Below, in pieces: positions 30,423 through 38,934 of a stretch of 52,888 nt of DNA. Both the position numbers and the translations under genes were made by a program. Below the pieces are notes generated by a model that was given only the letters and a program-made list of their open reading frames with translations, had not been told where the DNA came from and did no database searches. Each line of letters starts with the position of its first letter. Positions within the stretch are counted from its first letter, which is position 1. This DNA is from a virus: the IMG/VR virus record IMGVR_UViG_3300046703_000201, positions 1-52,888 of that record; one strand, given 5' to 3'.

Positions 30423-30453
30423 AAGGCGCCCGCGAACAGTAGGGCGTCTTTTT
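30423..30453 (+). terminator. Promoter-proximal intrinsic terminator, possible tR'
   Basis: GGCGCCC / GGGCGTC stem (7 bp, one G-T), 10-nt loop and T5. Transcripts from the 30347 promoter would be about 75 nt unless antiterminated. It could alternatively be a small RNA gene. Confidence 0.7.
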
Positions 30454-30468
30454 GCTTTAAAAACTCCG

Positions 30469-30693
30469 TCATGGCGGTTTAACCAATTTCATTTGCTCAA
30501 TAATCATGTTCGCCAGCTTCCAAACCGGCGCCGGCATGATCGTGCCATTTTCCCAAGCAAGCCAGGATTTACGGCTAACGCTGCATAAGTCAGCCATAAC
30601 CGCAACCGATAATCCCGCACCTTCGCGTAATGCGCGGATCGCTTCAGGCGCGGGCGGGGTGTGCTTGCGCGGGAATTGCGGGCGGGTTTTCAT
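30469..30693 (-). CDS. HTH regulator (74 aa)
   Basis: ALREGAGLSVAVMADLCSVS and RKSWLAWENGTIMP form an XRE-like HTH. Its start overlaps the stop of the upstream gene (ATGA). It closes a leftward accessory operon. Confidence 0.68.
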   Translation of the reverse strand: MKTRPQFPRKHTPPAPEAIRALREGAGLSVAVMADLCSVSRKSWLAWENGTIMPAPVWKLANMIIEQMKLVKPP

Positions 30694-30995
30694 TGCTCAA
30701 GGCCTTTCGCTTTCCTGATCGCTTTAAGCGCGCCGGCGTGAGCATTGAGAAGAGAAAAGTCTTTCCTTACGTTTAACTTACTTAATTCAATGTTTTCGCA
30801 AAAATAAATCAGTGATTCGAGCAATTCAGGCGCGGCGGCAATCAGGCGGGCATTAGCATCTTGCACAACTGCATATTGTTCGCCGTTGTGCTGTATCTGC
30901 ATCAGCCAATTGGCTTGACTGTCGGCAATCGTAAAATAGTTAGATTCGCCACTGTTTTTTACTACCCAAGGCCCCGGTGTGTGTTTAGTGTTCAT
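30690..30995 (-). CDS. Phage accessory protein of the HTPGPW type (101 aa)
   Basis: MNTKHTPGPWVVKNSGESNY and DANARLIAAAPELLESLIYF are hallmark segments of a very common phage accessory family of unknown function (Ead/Ea22-like in some annotations). Complete. Confidence 0.75.
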   Translation of the reverse strand: MNTKHTPGPWVVKNSGESNYFTIADSQANWLMQIQHNGEQYAVVQDANARLIAAAPELLESLIYFCENIELSKLNVRKDFSLLNAHAGALKAIRKAKGLEQ

Positions 30996-30998
30996 GCT

Positions 30999-31193
30999 CT
31001 AACCCCTCTCAAGTGTTGTTTCAATAAGTTGCAATTGCCGGTAGATTTCCGCAGCCTTGCCGATTTCAGGCAATACCAGCAAATGAAACATTGGATTAGG
31101 GTCAGTATTCAGTAAACGCAGATTATCCAGCAATACACCGGCAATCCGGACAGTTTCGGCAAGTTGGGCTTGCGTATCCTTTTGATTGCTCAT
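30999..31193 (-). CDS. Hypothetical helical protein (64 aa)
   Basis: Single amphipathic helical protein (QAQLAETVRIAGVLLDNLRL). ATGA-coupled with the upstream gene. Unknown. Confidence 0.55.
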   Translation of the reverse strand: MSNQKDTQAQLAETVRIAGVLLDNLRLLNTDPNPMFHLLVLPEIGKAAEIYRQLQLIETTLERG

Positions 31194-31477
31194 GCTCTAA
31201 CCCCTTTCAATTCATTAAATTCTGCAACCGTCATATAGCGCGCTTCAAACCCACCGCCCTGAATGTGCTTGAAACAAGCATAGACCGCGCGGCCTTCGCT
31301 GTTGTGGTGATCGGCTTCGCCTGCCAGGAAACAGCCATTGCCCATTGCGCGCGGCGGCAAGCAATTGAGCATATCGTCATACATCGCTTCAGTGGTCAAT
31401 ACCCACGGGTGCGGCTCGGGCCGCATCGCAGCCCAAAGCGCGGCCCATTCGAGGGGTGTTTCTGTTGTGGTGTTCAT
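31190..31477 (-). CDS. Conserved hypothetical protein (95 aa)
   Basis: MYDDMLNCLPPRAMGNGCFL, then CFKHIQGGGFEARYMTVAEF. It resembles small plasmid/phage proteins with a LPP...G..F layout, but no function is known. Coupled on both sides by ATGA overlaps. Confidence 0.6.
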   Translation of the reverse strand: MNTTTETPLEWAALWAAMRPEPHPWVLTTEAMYDDMLNCLPPRAMGNGCFLAGEADHHNSEGRAVYACFKHIQGGGFEARYMTVAEFNELKGVRA

Positions 31478-31629
31478 GGCTGCACTTCGGCAATGGAAAC
31501 GAGCTGATAAATCTGTTCTATTTGCGCAGCGATAGCCAAACCTTCAGCATGGTTCGCGTCATCGGCTAGACCTTGCCACATAACGACATGCTTTGATTCT
31601 AATTGAAGAACAACGGCAAAATGTTTCAT
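31474..31629 (-). CDS. Small hypothetical protein (51 aa)
   Basis: MKHFAVVLQLESKHVVMWQG after AAGGAATATTGAAC. Ends with ATGA overlapping the 95-aa gene. Its content (DDANHAEGLAIAAQIEQIYQ) is protein-like. Confidence 0.5.
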   Translation of the reverse strand: MKHFAVVLQLESKHVVMWQGLADDANHAEGLAIAAQIEQIYQLVSIAEVQP

Positions 31630-31677
31630 GTTCAATATTCCTTTTGTTAATGCCCAGCTTGCGCTGGGCTTTGTTAA

Positions 31678-32529
31678 TTAAGCGGCCAGCTTCCGCATTT
31701 CTTCCGCCAGAATCCAAAGGCTGCGATTAAGCTGGACATTCTGGTCAATCCCCTTAACTTCGCGTGTGGAAGTGCGGCGAATCCGCCCGTTTTCATCCAG
31801 CTTGCGGCCATGCAAACCGCCCTTGATGACGTTTTCCTGAACGCGATTAAACGTAGTCCACAAATCGGCTGGCTTGTCTTCAGTCCGGCGCACGCGCAAC
31901 AATTGCGCGGCTTGGATACCTGAGTTTTCCGGATCGTCAAACCGCAATGCGAGTGCCGCAGTGGCAAAGGCTTGCTGATAGTCCGGATTTAAAGAAATCG
32001 CCTTCATGCCTTCGATACGCTCAGACACTTGGTCAAATTCTTTAACCACTGAGTAAGCACCCTCGATTACCTTGTCGAGTGCATCGCCGGAATGCCTAAC
32101 CCTGACTTCCTGGTCAAAATTACCAACTACCAAGCCGTTAGAGCAAACCAAGCGAAAAATGCCGGCCATAAGCTTGAAACCGCTTGAGCCGTCATGCGAA
32201 TTTAACAGCACTACTTCGCGCGCCTCTTCGGATGACAATTGATCCTGACGGCGGAACCGGATCAAGTGCTTGCCGAATCCTTTTTTATCTTCAGTGCGCA
32301 CATTCGCCTGAGTAACCTTGACCGGCAAAAAACCTTCTGCACGCATTCCCTGCACCAAGTCAAGGGTAGGAATGTAAGTGTAACGCTCCGACCGGCTTTC
32401 ATGCGCGGATGGTGCAAAAATCGCTGGAGCCATGCGGACAAGTTCAGCGTCATCCAATGGGCGCGAATAGCCAAGGCCAGCGCGTTGAATGTGGTGGGCG
32501 GATGGTGCAAATGTTGAAATGATGTTCAT
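31678..32529 (-). CDS. DUF932 phage/plasmid protein (283 aa)
   Basis: Family segments LDLVQGMRAEGFLPVKVTQA, LIRFRRQ, VVLLNSHDGSSGFKLMAGIF and RLVCSNGLVVG. DUF932 proteins are frequent on plasmids and phages, with no settled biochemical function. First gene of the leftward accessory operon. A perfect dyad (32614) lies upstream. Confidence 0.88.
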   Translation of the reverse strand: MNIISTFAPSAHHIQRAGLGYSRPLDDAELVRMAPAIFAPSAHESRSERYTYIPTLDLVQGMRAEGFLPVKVTQANVRTEDKKGFGKHLIRFRRQDQLSSEEAREVVLLNSHDGSSGFKLMAGIFRLVCSNGLVVGNFDQEVRVRHSGDALDKVIEGAYSVVKEFDQVSERIEGMKAISLNPDYQQAFATAALALRFDDPENSGIQAAQLLRVRRTEDKPADLWTTFNRVQENVIKGGLHGRKLDENGRIRRTSTREVKGIDQNVQLNRSLWILAEEMRKLAA

Positions 32530-32613
32530 TTTTAAAACTCCTTGAATCCAGGCTACTCGCTGCCTGGTAAGCGGTATCGGCTATCCGATGTAGTGCATCA
32601 TACTTACATATCG

Positions 32614-32635
32614 TATAACTTAACAATAAGTTATA
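32614..32635. promoter_or_regulatory. Operator-like dyad between divergent genes
   Basis: TATAACTTA-ACAA-TAAGTTATA, perfect 9-bp arms. The left part ATATCGTATAACTTAA is almost repeated at 33834-33852. It controls the DUF932 gene, the small rightward gene, or both. Confidence 0.6.
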
Positions 32636-32657
32636 TCAATACTCGAAAGGTTCTATC

Positions 32658-32888
32658 ATGAGATACCCAAAAGGAGCGCCTACTCACGGAAAAATGGGAT
32701 GCTGTCCGAATGACTGGAACAGAACGCCGGAAATAAGCGGCCTATACACTTTAGACGAAGTGATCCGCCGTAACCCTAACAAGAATATCCCGGATCGGCT
32801 AAAGCTTTATTGTGATCTAGGCCGTGAAAACGCATACGGCGGATTGACTGGGTATGACGGCTATCATGGATACCACGGCGACAACTGA
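32658..32888 (+). CDS. Small Gly/Tyr-rich-ended protein (76 aa)
   Basis: MRYPKGAPTHGKMGCCPNDW; the C terminus is a GYDGYHGYHG low-complexity tail. AAAGG ribosome site upstream. Rightward, diverging from DUF932. Unknown. Confidence 0.5.
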   Translation: MRYPKGAPTHGKMGCCPNDWNRTPEISGLYTLDEVIRRNPNKNIPDRLKLYCDLGRENAYGGLTGYDGYHGYHGDN

Positions 32889-32958
32889 TCGCAAACAAGC
32901 GCATTACATCACTGGCGAAGCAGTGCCAGACTTTCGCAACCCACAAAAGGACACAATC

Positions 32959-33075
32959 ATGACAATCATGACAAGCATGGCAAAGAGCAAAAAACCTGTA
33001 CCTTATGGCGATGTGCCCGCAGGCAAGGGACCAATGGGTAAAGGCAAGGGAAAAGGGAAGGGCGGCAAGTGTTAA
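32959..33075 (+). CDS. Small Lys/Gly-rich protein (38 aa)
   Basis: MTIMTSMAKSKKPVPYGDVP followed by a GKGKGKGKGG tail. AAAGGA precedes ATG 32959. Basic, possibly nucleic-acid binding. Modest support. Confidence 0.4.
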   Translation: MTIMTSMAKSKKPVPYGDVPAGKGPMGKGKGKGKGGKC

Positions 33076-33095
33076 GCCGTATTCTGTGCGGTCGT

Positions 33096-33648
33096 TTAAA
33101 CTTGGCTCCAACCCTCACCTACGTATAATCCTAAAACCTTGCAAAGATTTTTAAGATCATCATGTGCCTCGTTTGAGGTGCGACATGCGACCATAAAACG
33201 TTCGCGGCGCATTTCTTGAGTTACCACTTTAGGTGGCAGACCAAAAACTTCCGAAAAGTCTTCATCGTCCATTTCAGGGGTAAGAAATTTTTCGTTATTT
33301 TTGCTGATGCGATCCAGTTCGTTATAGAGAGCATCCATGTCGGCTTGTGTTACGGCATAGCTTGGTGATCCCATTGCGGGAATACCTAGTACACGATTTG
33401 CTGTAGCTAATAAATGACCGTTTTTTGTCCGGCATTGCGCCATTGTAATCGCGCCCACCAAAGTTTTGAATGAGTGCATCCAATAATGCGCCATCACAAA
33501 AACCGCCGTATTCATTCGCGTCAACATAGTCATGCAGTTGGCTAACACTGGATACTGAAGCATTGACTTTGCCGGATCGAACGTCAGCCAATACTTCGCT
33601 TTGCATTCTGGCGATAGTATGCTCAAGGGTAGGAATAGGGTTATTCAT
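33096..33648 (-). pseudogene. Two frames at a probable homopolymer frameshift
   Basis: The 5' frame starts at ATG 33648 (MNNPIPTLEHTIARMQSEVL, HDYVDANEYGGFCDGALLDA) and looks real to about MPDKK. It then continues as nonsense-like sequence to 33322. The other frame becomes protein-like after the same point (MDALYNELDRISKNNEKF, GLPPKVVTQEMRRERFMVAC) and ends at 33096. The switch is a +1 step at the T6/A6 run 33421-33426. It may be one gene broken by an indel, two overlapping genes, or programmed shifting. Confidence 0.5.
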
Positions 33649-33679
33649 TTTTACAACTCCTTTCAAAATTCAAAAGTAA

Positions 33680-33793
33680 TCATGCCTTCGTCTTCTGTCG
33701 AAGTCTTGGCAACATCAACATAACCACATGAGTGTTGAACTCTTTGACTATTTTTTCCTGTTCGCCACATACATCCTCTACAACGTAATACAT
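33680..33793 (-). CDS. Small hypothetical protein (37 aa)
   Basis: ATG 33793 with GGAG 7 nt upstream; MYYVVEDVCGEQEKIVKEFN. It leads the leftward unit whose promoter region contains the ATATCGTATAA motif at 33834. Confidence 0.42.
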   Translation of the reverse strand: MYYVVEDVCGEQEKIVKEFNTHVVMLMLPRLRQKTKA

Positions 33794-33833
33794 GATAAGA
33801 CTCCTTAAAGTTAATTGCTATAGTCGCAATATT

Positions 33834-33852
33834 ATATATCGTATAAAGTTAA
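33834..33852. promoter_or_regulatory. Second copy of the ATATCGTATAA motif
   Basis: TATATCGTATAAAGTTAAG resembles the left half of the dyad at 32614 and lies upstream of the leftward 33.8-kb gene. Possible shared operator or promoter element. Confidence 0.45.
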
Positions 33853-33955
33853 GTCAATCTGTATTTTGAGATATTTTTAACTATTTTTGACCATTTAAAA
33901 ACTTGTCTAATAAAAACAGTTAGTTAAGCATAAACAAATAATTGGGATTTTAATC

Positions 33956-34309
33956 ATGGCTGAGAATGTGCAACCAACGAAGAGAGGGCGCGGACGGCCA
34001 AAAGGTCAGGGTAAAACAATACGGGCACGGACTATGGCACTGGCACAAGCTGAAGTGAAGCCGCTTGATGTCCTGCTTCAGACAATGGCGAAGCGGTGGA
34101 AGGATTCACAGTCTGCACTTGATCCAGATGAGCGCGCAAAGCTTGAACAAGAAGCCTGTGCTGTGGCTGAAAAGGTTGCGCCATATCTTCATCCCAAGTT
34201 GCAAGCCACTACCATCAAGGGTGATGCAGACGCGCCTTTATTTTCTATCAGCCTGCCTGCGTCTGATGCACTGCGCGCGATGGTGCGCGGTATCAAGGAT
34301 AAAGGCTAG
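33956..34309 (+). CDS. terS: Terminase small subunit (117 aa)
   Basis: Basic N-terminal AT-hook-like segment (TKRGRGRPKGQGKTIRARTM), helical core PLDVLLQTMAKRWKDSQSAL, and EKVAPYLHPKLQATTIKG, as in a phage small-terminase family. It directly precedes the large terminase by 79 bp. It would recognise the pac/cos site. Confidence 0.72.
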   Translation: MAENVQPTKRGRGRPKGQGKTIRARTMALAQAEVKPLDVLLQTMAKRWKDSQSALDPDERAKLEQEACAVAEKVAPYLHPKLQATTIKGDADAPLFSISLPASDALRAMVRGIKDKG

Positions 34310-34388
34310 TTTGTGCCGTTATCTGTGCCAATGCGTTCTAACATATTGATTGCATTAGATACACTACAGGTTATTACCCTGTAACCCT

Positions 34389-36239
34389 ATGTCAAAGCCT
34401 GTAATCACAAAGGCAAAACCGATAGAGCAAGGCAATACAACAGCGCACGATCCAGCACAGCCATGCGCAGCAGACGCACCACGCAAGCGCGGCAGACCAC
34501 AGCAACCAGGCAGCGCGAAAAAAAGTAAGGTTCCATCCAGCCCGGCGAAAACGGAAACGGTAGAGAAAAAAAATAAAAATGCCATTCCCCCCTCTCCAGT
34601 ATCGCCGCAAAAATTTTTAGACGGTCGTGCAGTTAGCACGAATTATTCGGCTTATCTCGCCAAATTCCAGTCCAATCTCGACGTACCGTTCCGCGACATC
34701 TTCGCGTGGTGGGAGATGAAGACGGAGAATTACAAGAACGTGACGGCGGTACGGGCGTTGTGTTTGTGGGACAGGTACTTTCTTCTCGTCCAAATCTTCG
34801 GGCGGCAGGACATGCTGCATCCGTGGTTGTACGAGCGGTGCCGGGAAGTCGAAAGAGAGCCGGATAATTGCCTCGACCTATGGAGTCGTTTCCACTACAA
34901 GAGTACGATCATCACTTATGGCGGTGTGATACAGGAAATTCTGAGAGAGCCGGAAGTGACGGTGGGGATTTTCTCCCACGTCAAGCCGATTGCGAAAGGG
35001 TTTTTGGCGCAGATCAAGCGCGAACTTGAGTCGAATGTGCAGTTGAAGGGATTATTCCCCGATATTCTTTACGACAATCCGGAGCGTCAATCCCCGTCGT
35101 GGTCGATAGATAACGGGCTGATCGTAAAACGGCGGTCTAACCCGAAAGAGCCAACGGTCTCTGCCTGGGGTTTGGTGGACGGACAGCCGGTTTCGGCCCA
35201 CTTCAAGTTGCGGGTTTACGACGACGTGGTGACGCAAGCCTCGGTCTCCACGCCGGAACAGGTCTCGAAGACCACGGAAGCGTTTGACGTATCCGCGAAC
35301 CTTGGGACTGAGAACGGACGCAAATGGATGGTGGGGACGCGGTGGTCGTATGCCGACACTTACGCCGAACTCATCAAGCGGCAGATTTGCAAGGTAAGGC
35401 TGTACCCATCGACGGACGACGGGACGTTTACCGGGAAACCTGTGCTGTGGGGGGAAGCCTTCAACGAACAGATGAAGCTGGAACAGGGCGAGGCGACCTA
35501 CGCCGTCCAGTGCCTTCAGAACCCCCTGGCCGGCTCCCAGAAGATGTTCGATGTGTCTGACCTTCAGACGTATGAGGTGAGGCCGGATACGCTGGCGGTT
35601 TACATCCTGATCGACCCGGCACGGTCGAAGAAGACCGAGTCGGACAATACCGCGATGGTAGTGATCGGTTTGGACTATGCCTCGAACAAGTATTTGCTGG
35701 ATGGGTTTAATCACAAGATGGACTTGCAGGAACGGTGGCAGCGCACGTCGCAGTTGTACCAGCGATGGAGACGGGCGGCGGGGGTGCAGGCGATTTATGT
35801 CGGGTACGAGTCATTCGCAGCACAGGCTGACCTGGATTACTTCAAGGAACAGCAGAACCTGCAAAAACTCTTCTTCCCGATTGTGGAACTTTCGTGGCCG
35901 CGCGAAGGTGGCGGGTCGAAGATAGACCGGGTGCAACGGCTGGGACCGGACATGCGGTCGCACAAGATATTCCTGCCCTATCCGACCGACGACAAGAACC
36001 TCACGGCGAACCAGCGCAAGATGATTCAAGGGTATGAGTATCGTATTGCACGGCAAATCAAGCGCAAGGACTCGAACGACGAAGCGTATGACCTGACCGA
36101 GCAGTTGAAGACGCAGATTTTCTACTTCCCTTTCGGGGGCAAGAAAGATTTGGTGGATGCGCTGTCCCGAATCTACGACATGGAACCCAGGCCGCCGACT
36201 TATCGGGAGCAAAGGTATTCCGAACCGGAGTTTGTTTAG
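34389..36239 (+). CDS. terL: Terminase large subunit (616 aa)
   Basis: The ATPase part has a deviant Walker A (WSRFHYKSTIITYGG) and LRVYDDVVT as Walker B. The nuclease part has YILIDPARSKKTESDNTAMV (first Asp), GYESFAAQADLDYF and KKDLVDALSRIYDM. The enzyme pumps DNA into the prohead and cuts it. The first ~75 residues are Pro/Lys/Ala-rich and lack a clear ribosome site, so the true start may be internal. Confidence 0.93.
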   Translation: MSKPVITKAKPIEQGNTTAHDPAQPCAADAPRKRGRPQQPGSAKKSKVPSSPAKTETVEKKNKNAIPPSPVSPQKFLDGRAVSTNYSAYLAKFQSNLDVPFRDIFAWWEMKTENYKNVTAVRALCLWDRYFLLVQIFGRQDMLHPWLYERCREVEREPDNCLDLWSRFHYKSTIITYGGVIQEILREPEVTVGIFSHVKPIAKGFLAQIKRELESNVQLKGLFPDILYDNPERQSPSWSIDNGLIVKRRSNPKEPTVSAWGLVDGQPVSAHFKLRVYDDVVTQASVSTPEQVSKTTEAFDVSANLGTENGRKWMVGTRWSYADTYAELIKRQICKVRLYPSTDDGTFTGKPVLWGEAFNEQMKLEQGEATYAVQCLQNPLAGSQKMFDVSDLQTYEVRPDTLAVYILIDPARSKKTESDNTAMVVIGLDYASNKYLLDGFNHKMDLQERWQRTSQLYQRWRRAAGVQAIYVGYESFAAQADLDYFKEQQNLQKLFFPIVELSWPREGGGSKIDRVQRLGPDMRSHKIFLPYPTDDKNLTANQRKMIQGYEYRIARQIKRKDSNDEAYDLTEQLKTQIFYFPFGGKKDLVDALSRIYDMEPRPPTYREQRYSEPEFV

Positions 36240-36315
36240 GTGAGTGTAGCTCAGAGGTAGAGCAGAGTCCCTTATAAGGCTTTGGTCAATGGTTCGAATC
36301 CATTTGCTCACACCA
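36240..36315 (+). tRNA. tRNA, probably Ile (anticodon UAU)
   Basis: Acceptor stem GTGAGTG/TGCTCAC, D arm GCTC-AGAGGTA-GAGC, perfect T arm AATGG-TTCGAAT-CCATT and encoded CCA. The anticodon loop CTTATAA gives UAU (36273-36275). The anticodon stem has one mismatch and there is one extra base before it, so identity is tentative. It lies 1 bp from the TerL stop. Confidence 0.75.
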
Positions 36316-36328
36316 AACAGGAATTCGT

Positions 36329-36556
36329 ATGGATATACAAAATTTCGTGGAATTTTTATTCAACGAAGTTCCGCCCTGCGAAAAATTCCGGTGTGAAAAT
36401 CTGGTCGCTTGCCAAAACAATATGCTGGCCTGTGAAGCGTTTTATCACTGGGTACAGTCGGGTCATTCTCATTCACCGCGCAAGAGCCGGTATAGCTTCA
36501 CCAGCGGCAAGATTTTTGCGTCGAAAGCGATTTTTCAGCAGATTTATCAGGAATAA
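36329..36556 (+). CDS. Hypothetical protein (75 aa)
   Basis: MDIQNFVEFLFNEVPPCEKF with four Cys in the first half, then a basic HSHSPRKSRYSF segment. Follows the tRNA by 13 bp. Unknown. Confidence 0.55.
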   Translation: MDIQNFVEFLFNEVPPCEKFRCENLVACQNNMLACEAFYHWVQSGHSHSPRKSRYSFTSGKIFASKAIFQQIYQE

Positions 36557-36559
36557 ATT

Positions 36560-36778
36560 ATGCGCTGGTTCCACAAACTCTACGCCAAAGCCTTCGGTTA
36601 CTTCTGGTTGCCCTGTCCGGTCTGCGGCGAACATTTTGGTGGACATGAAATTCTGAACAAGAAAACCGCGCACGTCATGATTGACGGCAAGACTTGGAAT
36701 GTCTGCACCAAAGAAACGTGCAACTCCGAAGCAACCAGCCAGAGCATCAAAAAATGGTTTCGACCATCGGCCCAATAA
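36560..36778 (+). CDS. Small zinc-binding-like protein (72 aa)
   Basis: CPVCGEHFGGHE and a C-terminal CTKETCNSEA make a likely zinc site. Starts 3 bp after the previous stop. Function unknown. Confidence 0.6.
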   Translation: MRWFHKLYAKAFGYFWLPCPVCGEHFGGHEILNKKTAHVMIDGKTWNVCTKETCNSEATSQSIKKWFRPSAQ

Positions 36779-36909
36779 TCGGACCGGGCATTCTGTTGAA
36801 GACTATCTGCGAAATCTGCGGCAAGAACAAGAATGACAAAACGCACAATAGTGCGCGCTGCTCCAGGATAAAGCAGCAGCGGTACAGGAGAAAATCATGG
36901 CAGCCTTAA
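36754..36909 (+). CDS. Small CxxC basic protein (51 aa)
   Basis: MVSTIGPIIGPGILLKTICE followed by CGKNKNDKTHNSARCS and a KQQRYRRK basic tail. It overlaps both neighbours. As I recall, small phage proteins with a CExCG...TH..CS layout occur before portal genes. Confidence 0.5.
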   Translation: MVSTIGPIIGPGILLKTICEICGKNKNDKTHNSARCSRIKQQRYRRKSWQP

Positions 36910-37106
36910 AAAACAACCTCGGCTACAAAGTCCGCACCCAGACACTCGACTGGAACCAGATGGTTCGTGCGTCTTGGGGGTCGGAGTTTGCCGCGCCGGA
37001 TCATGGCGTGTATGAATTTTCCAACGGGCGCATGTTCGATTCGACCGACCGTTCCAAATCGGGCATCTACGGGATACCGGGCATCAACTACCTGATGGTG
37101 GGATGA
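36897..37106 (+). CDS. Hypothetical protein (69 aa)
   Basis: MAALKNNLGYKVRTQTLDWN, then APDHGVYEFSNGRMFDSTDR. Good ribosome site (ACAGGAGAAAATC). Beta-rich. Unknown. Between 37107 and 37178 I see only an 18-codon frame that I do not call. Confidence 0.58.
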   Translation: MAALKNNLGYKVRTQTLDWNQMVRASWGSEFAAPDHGVYEFSNGRMFDSTDRSKSGIYGIPGINYLMVG

Positions 37107-37178
37107 CGGTAAATATCCAGATATGCCGTCGAACGACCACATGCTGCAAGAAAGTCTGTTCAGAATCGAGCTTGAATA

Positions 37179-38918
37179 ATGGCTGACTCAACCATATCGC
37201 AACTGCCCGCCGCGATTACGATTGGCGGAACAGACCTGATTCCGATTGACCAGGGCGGGGTGACCAAAAAAGCGCCAGTATCCCTGCTGGGTTTGCTCAC
37301 GCTGAACATTGCCACGGGCAAGACGCTAACGGTACTCAACAGTTTAACGCTGGCCGGCACGGACGGCACCAGCATGATCTTCCCGTCCACCACGGCCACT
37401 ATCGCCAGGACGGATGCAGCGCAGACGTTTGCCGGCACGCAGACATTTATCGACACGATCAATGGCAGCATCAACGGTAATGCGGCATCGGCAAGCACTC
37501 TTGCCAATACCGATGATACTACCACCAGCGCCGCGATGTACCCGTTGTGGACTGCGACGGTAGGTGGAAACTATGCCGCAAAAGTATCCTCGACCAAACT
37601 GACGTTCAATCCAAGCAGCGGAGTTTTAACGGCGACAGGATTCTCCGGTCCGCTGACGGGGAACGTAGCCGGGAATTGTTCTGGAACATCCGGCTCCACT
37701 ACCGGCAATGCGGCGACGGCCACGGCATTGCAGACCGGACGCACCATCGACGGCACCACATTTGATGGCACCGTGAACATTTTGGTGGTTGCGCCAGCGA
37801 TCCATGCCGCCACCAACAAAACCACGCCAGTGGATGCCGATGAATTCGGTATCTGGGATAGTGTCTCAACCCTGCTAAACCATGTCACCTGGGCAAATAT
37901 AAAAGCCACGTTACTCGGCGTGATTGCCGGAAAGGCGGTACAGGTTGACCAAGTTGTAACGGCCTGGACGCGCGCTGCGACGACGACCCTGGGCACCTCG
38001 CTGAACGGCACAATTTCCAATACCAGCACCACCATCACCGCATTCAATGGTGTCGCCGGCGTAACGTACCATGTCAGGGCCTTGGGTGGCGGGCAAATCA
38101 CGCATAACGCCACCGACCTCATCATCACGCAGGGCGAAGTAGACCGAATCACGGCGGCAGGCGATACGTTCGATGTGGAAATGCTTACGGCGACCACTTG
38201 CCGGGTCAAGAATTACATAACATCTGCGGGTTTATCTGCTGATATAGGCGCGGCGATTCATGCCGCGACTAACAAGACTACTCCGGTAGACGCGGACGAA
38301 ATTGGTATCTGGGATAGCGTATCGGGATTATTGAACTATGTCACTTGGGCGAATCTCAAGACCACATTGGGCGGCACGTTTGCTGCGTTGGCGGGATTGA
38401 GCACACAAGTATTCAGTGTAGCCACGGCGACCAGTGCCGCCCACGCAGTCCGGCTGGATCAGCGTTCCGACCCATATATTTTAATAAGAGACGAAAAAGC
38501 CGACACTACAATTGGGGGTACATTTACATCCGGCGCATGGAAAACCCGCACGCTGAATACAATAGTGGCAGACACAAGTTCATTGGCATCTTTGGCTTCC
38601 AATCAAATAACGCTAACAGCCGGAACATATCGTTTTAAGGCTAATGCCCCGGCGTGGCTGGTAGATAGAAACTTGTTGCGATTACAAAACATCACGGCAG
38701 GAACAACAATTCTAGTGGGTGGTAATTCTGATTCCGGTGCGACATCCAGTGCAATGGTCAGAGCAACGATTGAAGGCGAATTTACCATTGCGGCTTCCCA
38801 GGCACTTGAATTACAGCATCGTTGTCAAAGCACCACGGCAAACGAAGGTTTTGGTCTTGCCATGTCATTTGGCGTAACAGAAGTTTATGCGGTAATTGAA
38901 TTCTGGAAGAAAAATTAA
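37179..38918 (+). CDS. Fibre-like structural protein with internal duplication (579 aa)
   Basis: N terminus MADSTISQLPAAITIGGTDL, then LIPIDQGGVTKKAPV, the attachment-type start of many phage fibres. Then Thr/Ala/Asn-rich repeats. A ~38-residue unit (IHAATNKTTPVDADE.GIWD and following) occurs twice, about 145 residues apart. The C terminus is a jelly-roll-like sandwich (ITLTAGTYRFKANAPAWLVD). Its place between terminase and portal is unusual for a fibre. Confidence 0.7.
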   Translation: MADSTISQLPAAITIGGTDLIPIDQGGVTKKAPVSLLGLLTLNIATGKTLTVLNSLTLAGTDGTSMIFPSTTATIARTDAAQTFAGTQTFIDTINGSINGNAASASTLANTDDTTTSAAMYPLWTATVGGNYAAKVSSTKLTFNPSSGVLTATGFSGPLTGNVAGNCSGTSGSTTGNAATATALQTGRTIDGTTFDGTVNILVVAPAIHAATNKTTPVDADEFGIWDSVSTLLNHVTWANIKATLLGVIAGKAVQVDQVVTAWTRAATTTLGTSLNGTISNTSTTITAFNGVAGVTYHVRALGGGQITHNATDLIITQGEVDRITAAGDTFDVEMLTATTCRVKNYITSAGLSADIGAAIHAATNKTTPVDADEIGIWDSVSGLLNYVTWANLKTTLGGTFAALAGLSTQVFSVATATSAAHAVRLDQRSDPYILIRDEKADTTIGGTFTSGAWKTRTLNTIVADTSSLASLASNQITLTAGTYRFKANAPAWLVDRNLLRLQNITAGTTILVGGNSDSGATSSAMVRATIEGEFTIAASQALELQHRCQSTTANEGFGLAMSFGVTEVYAVIEFWKKN

Positions 38919-38934
38919 CCTGAAAGGACAAAAC

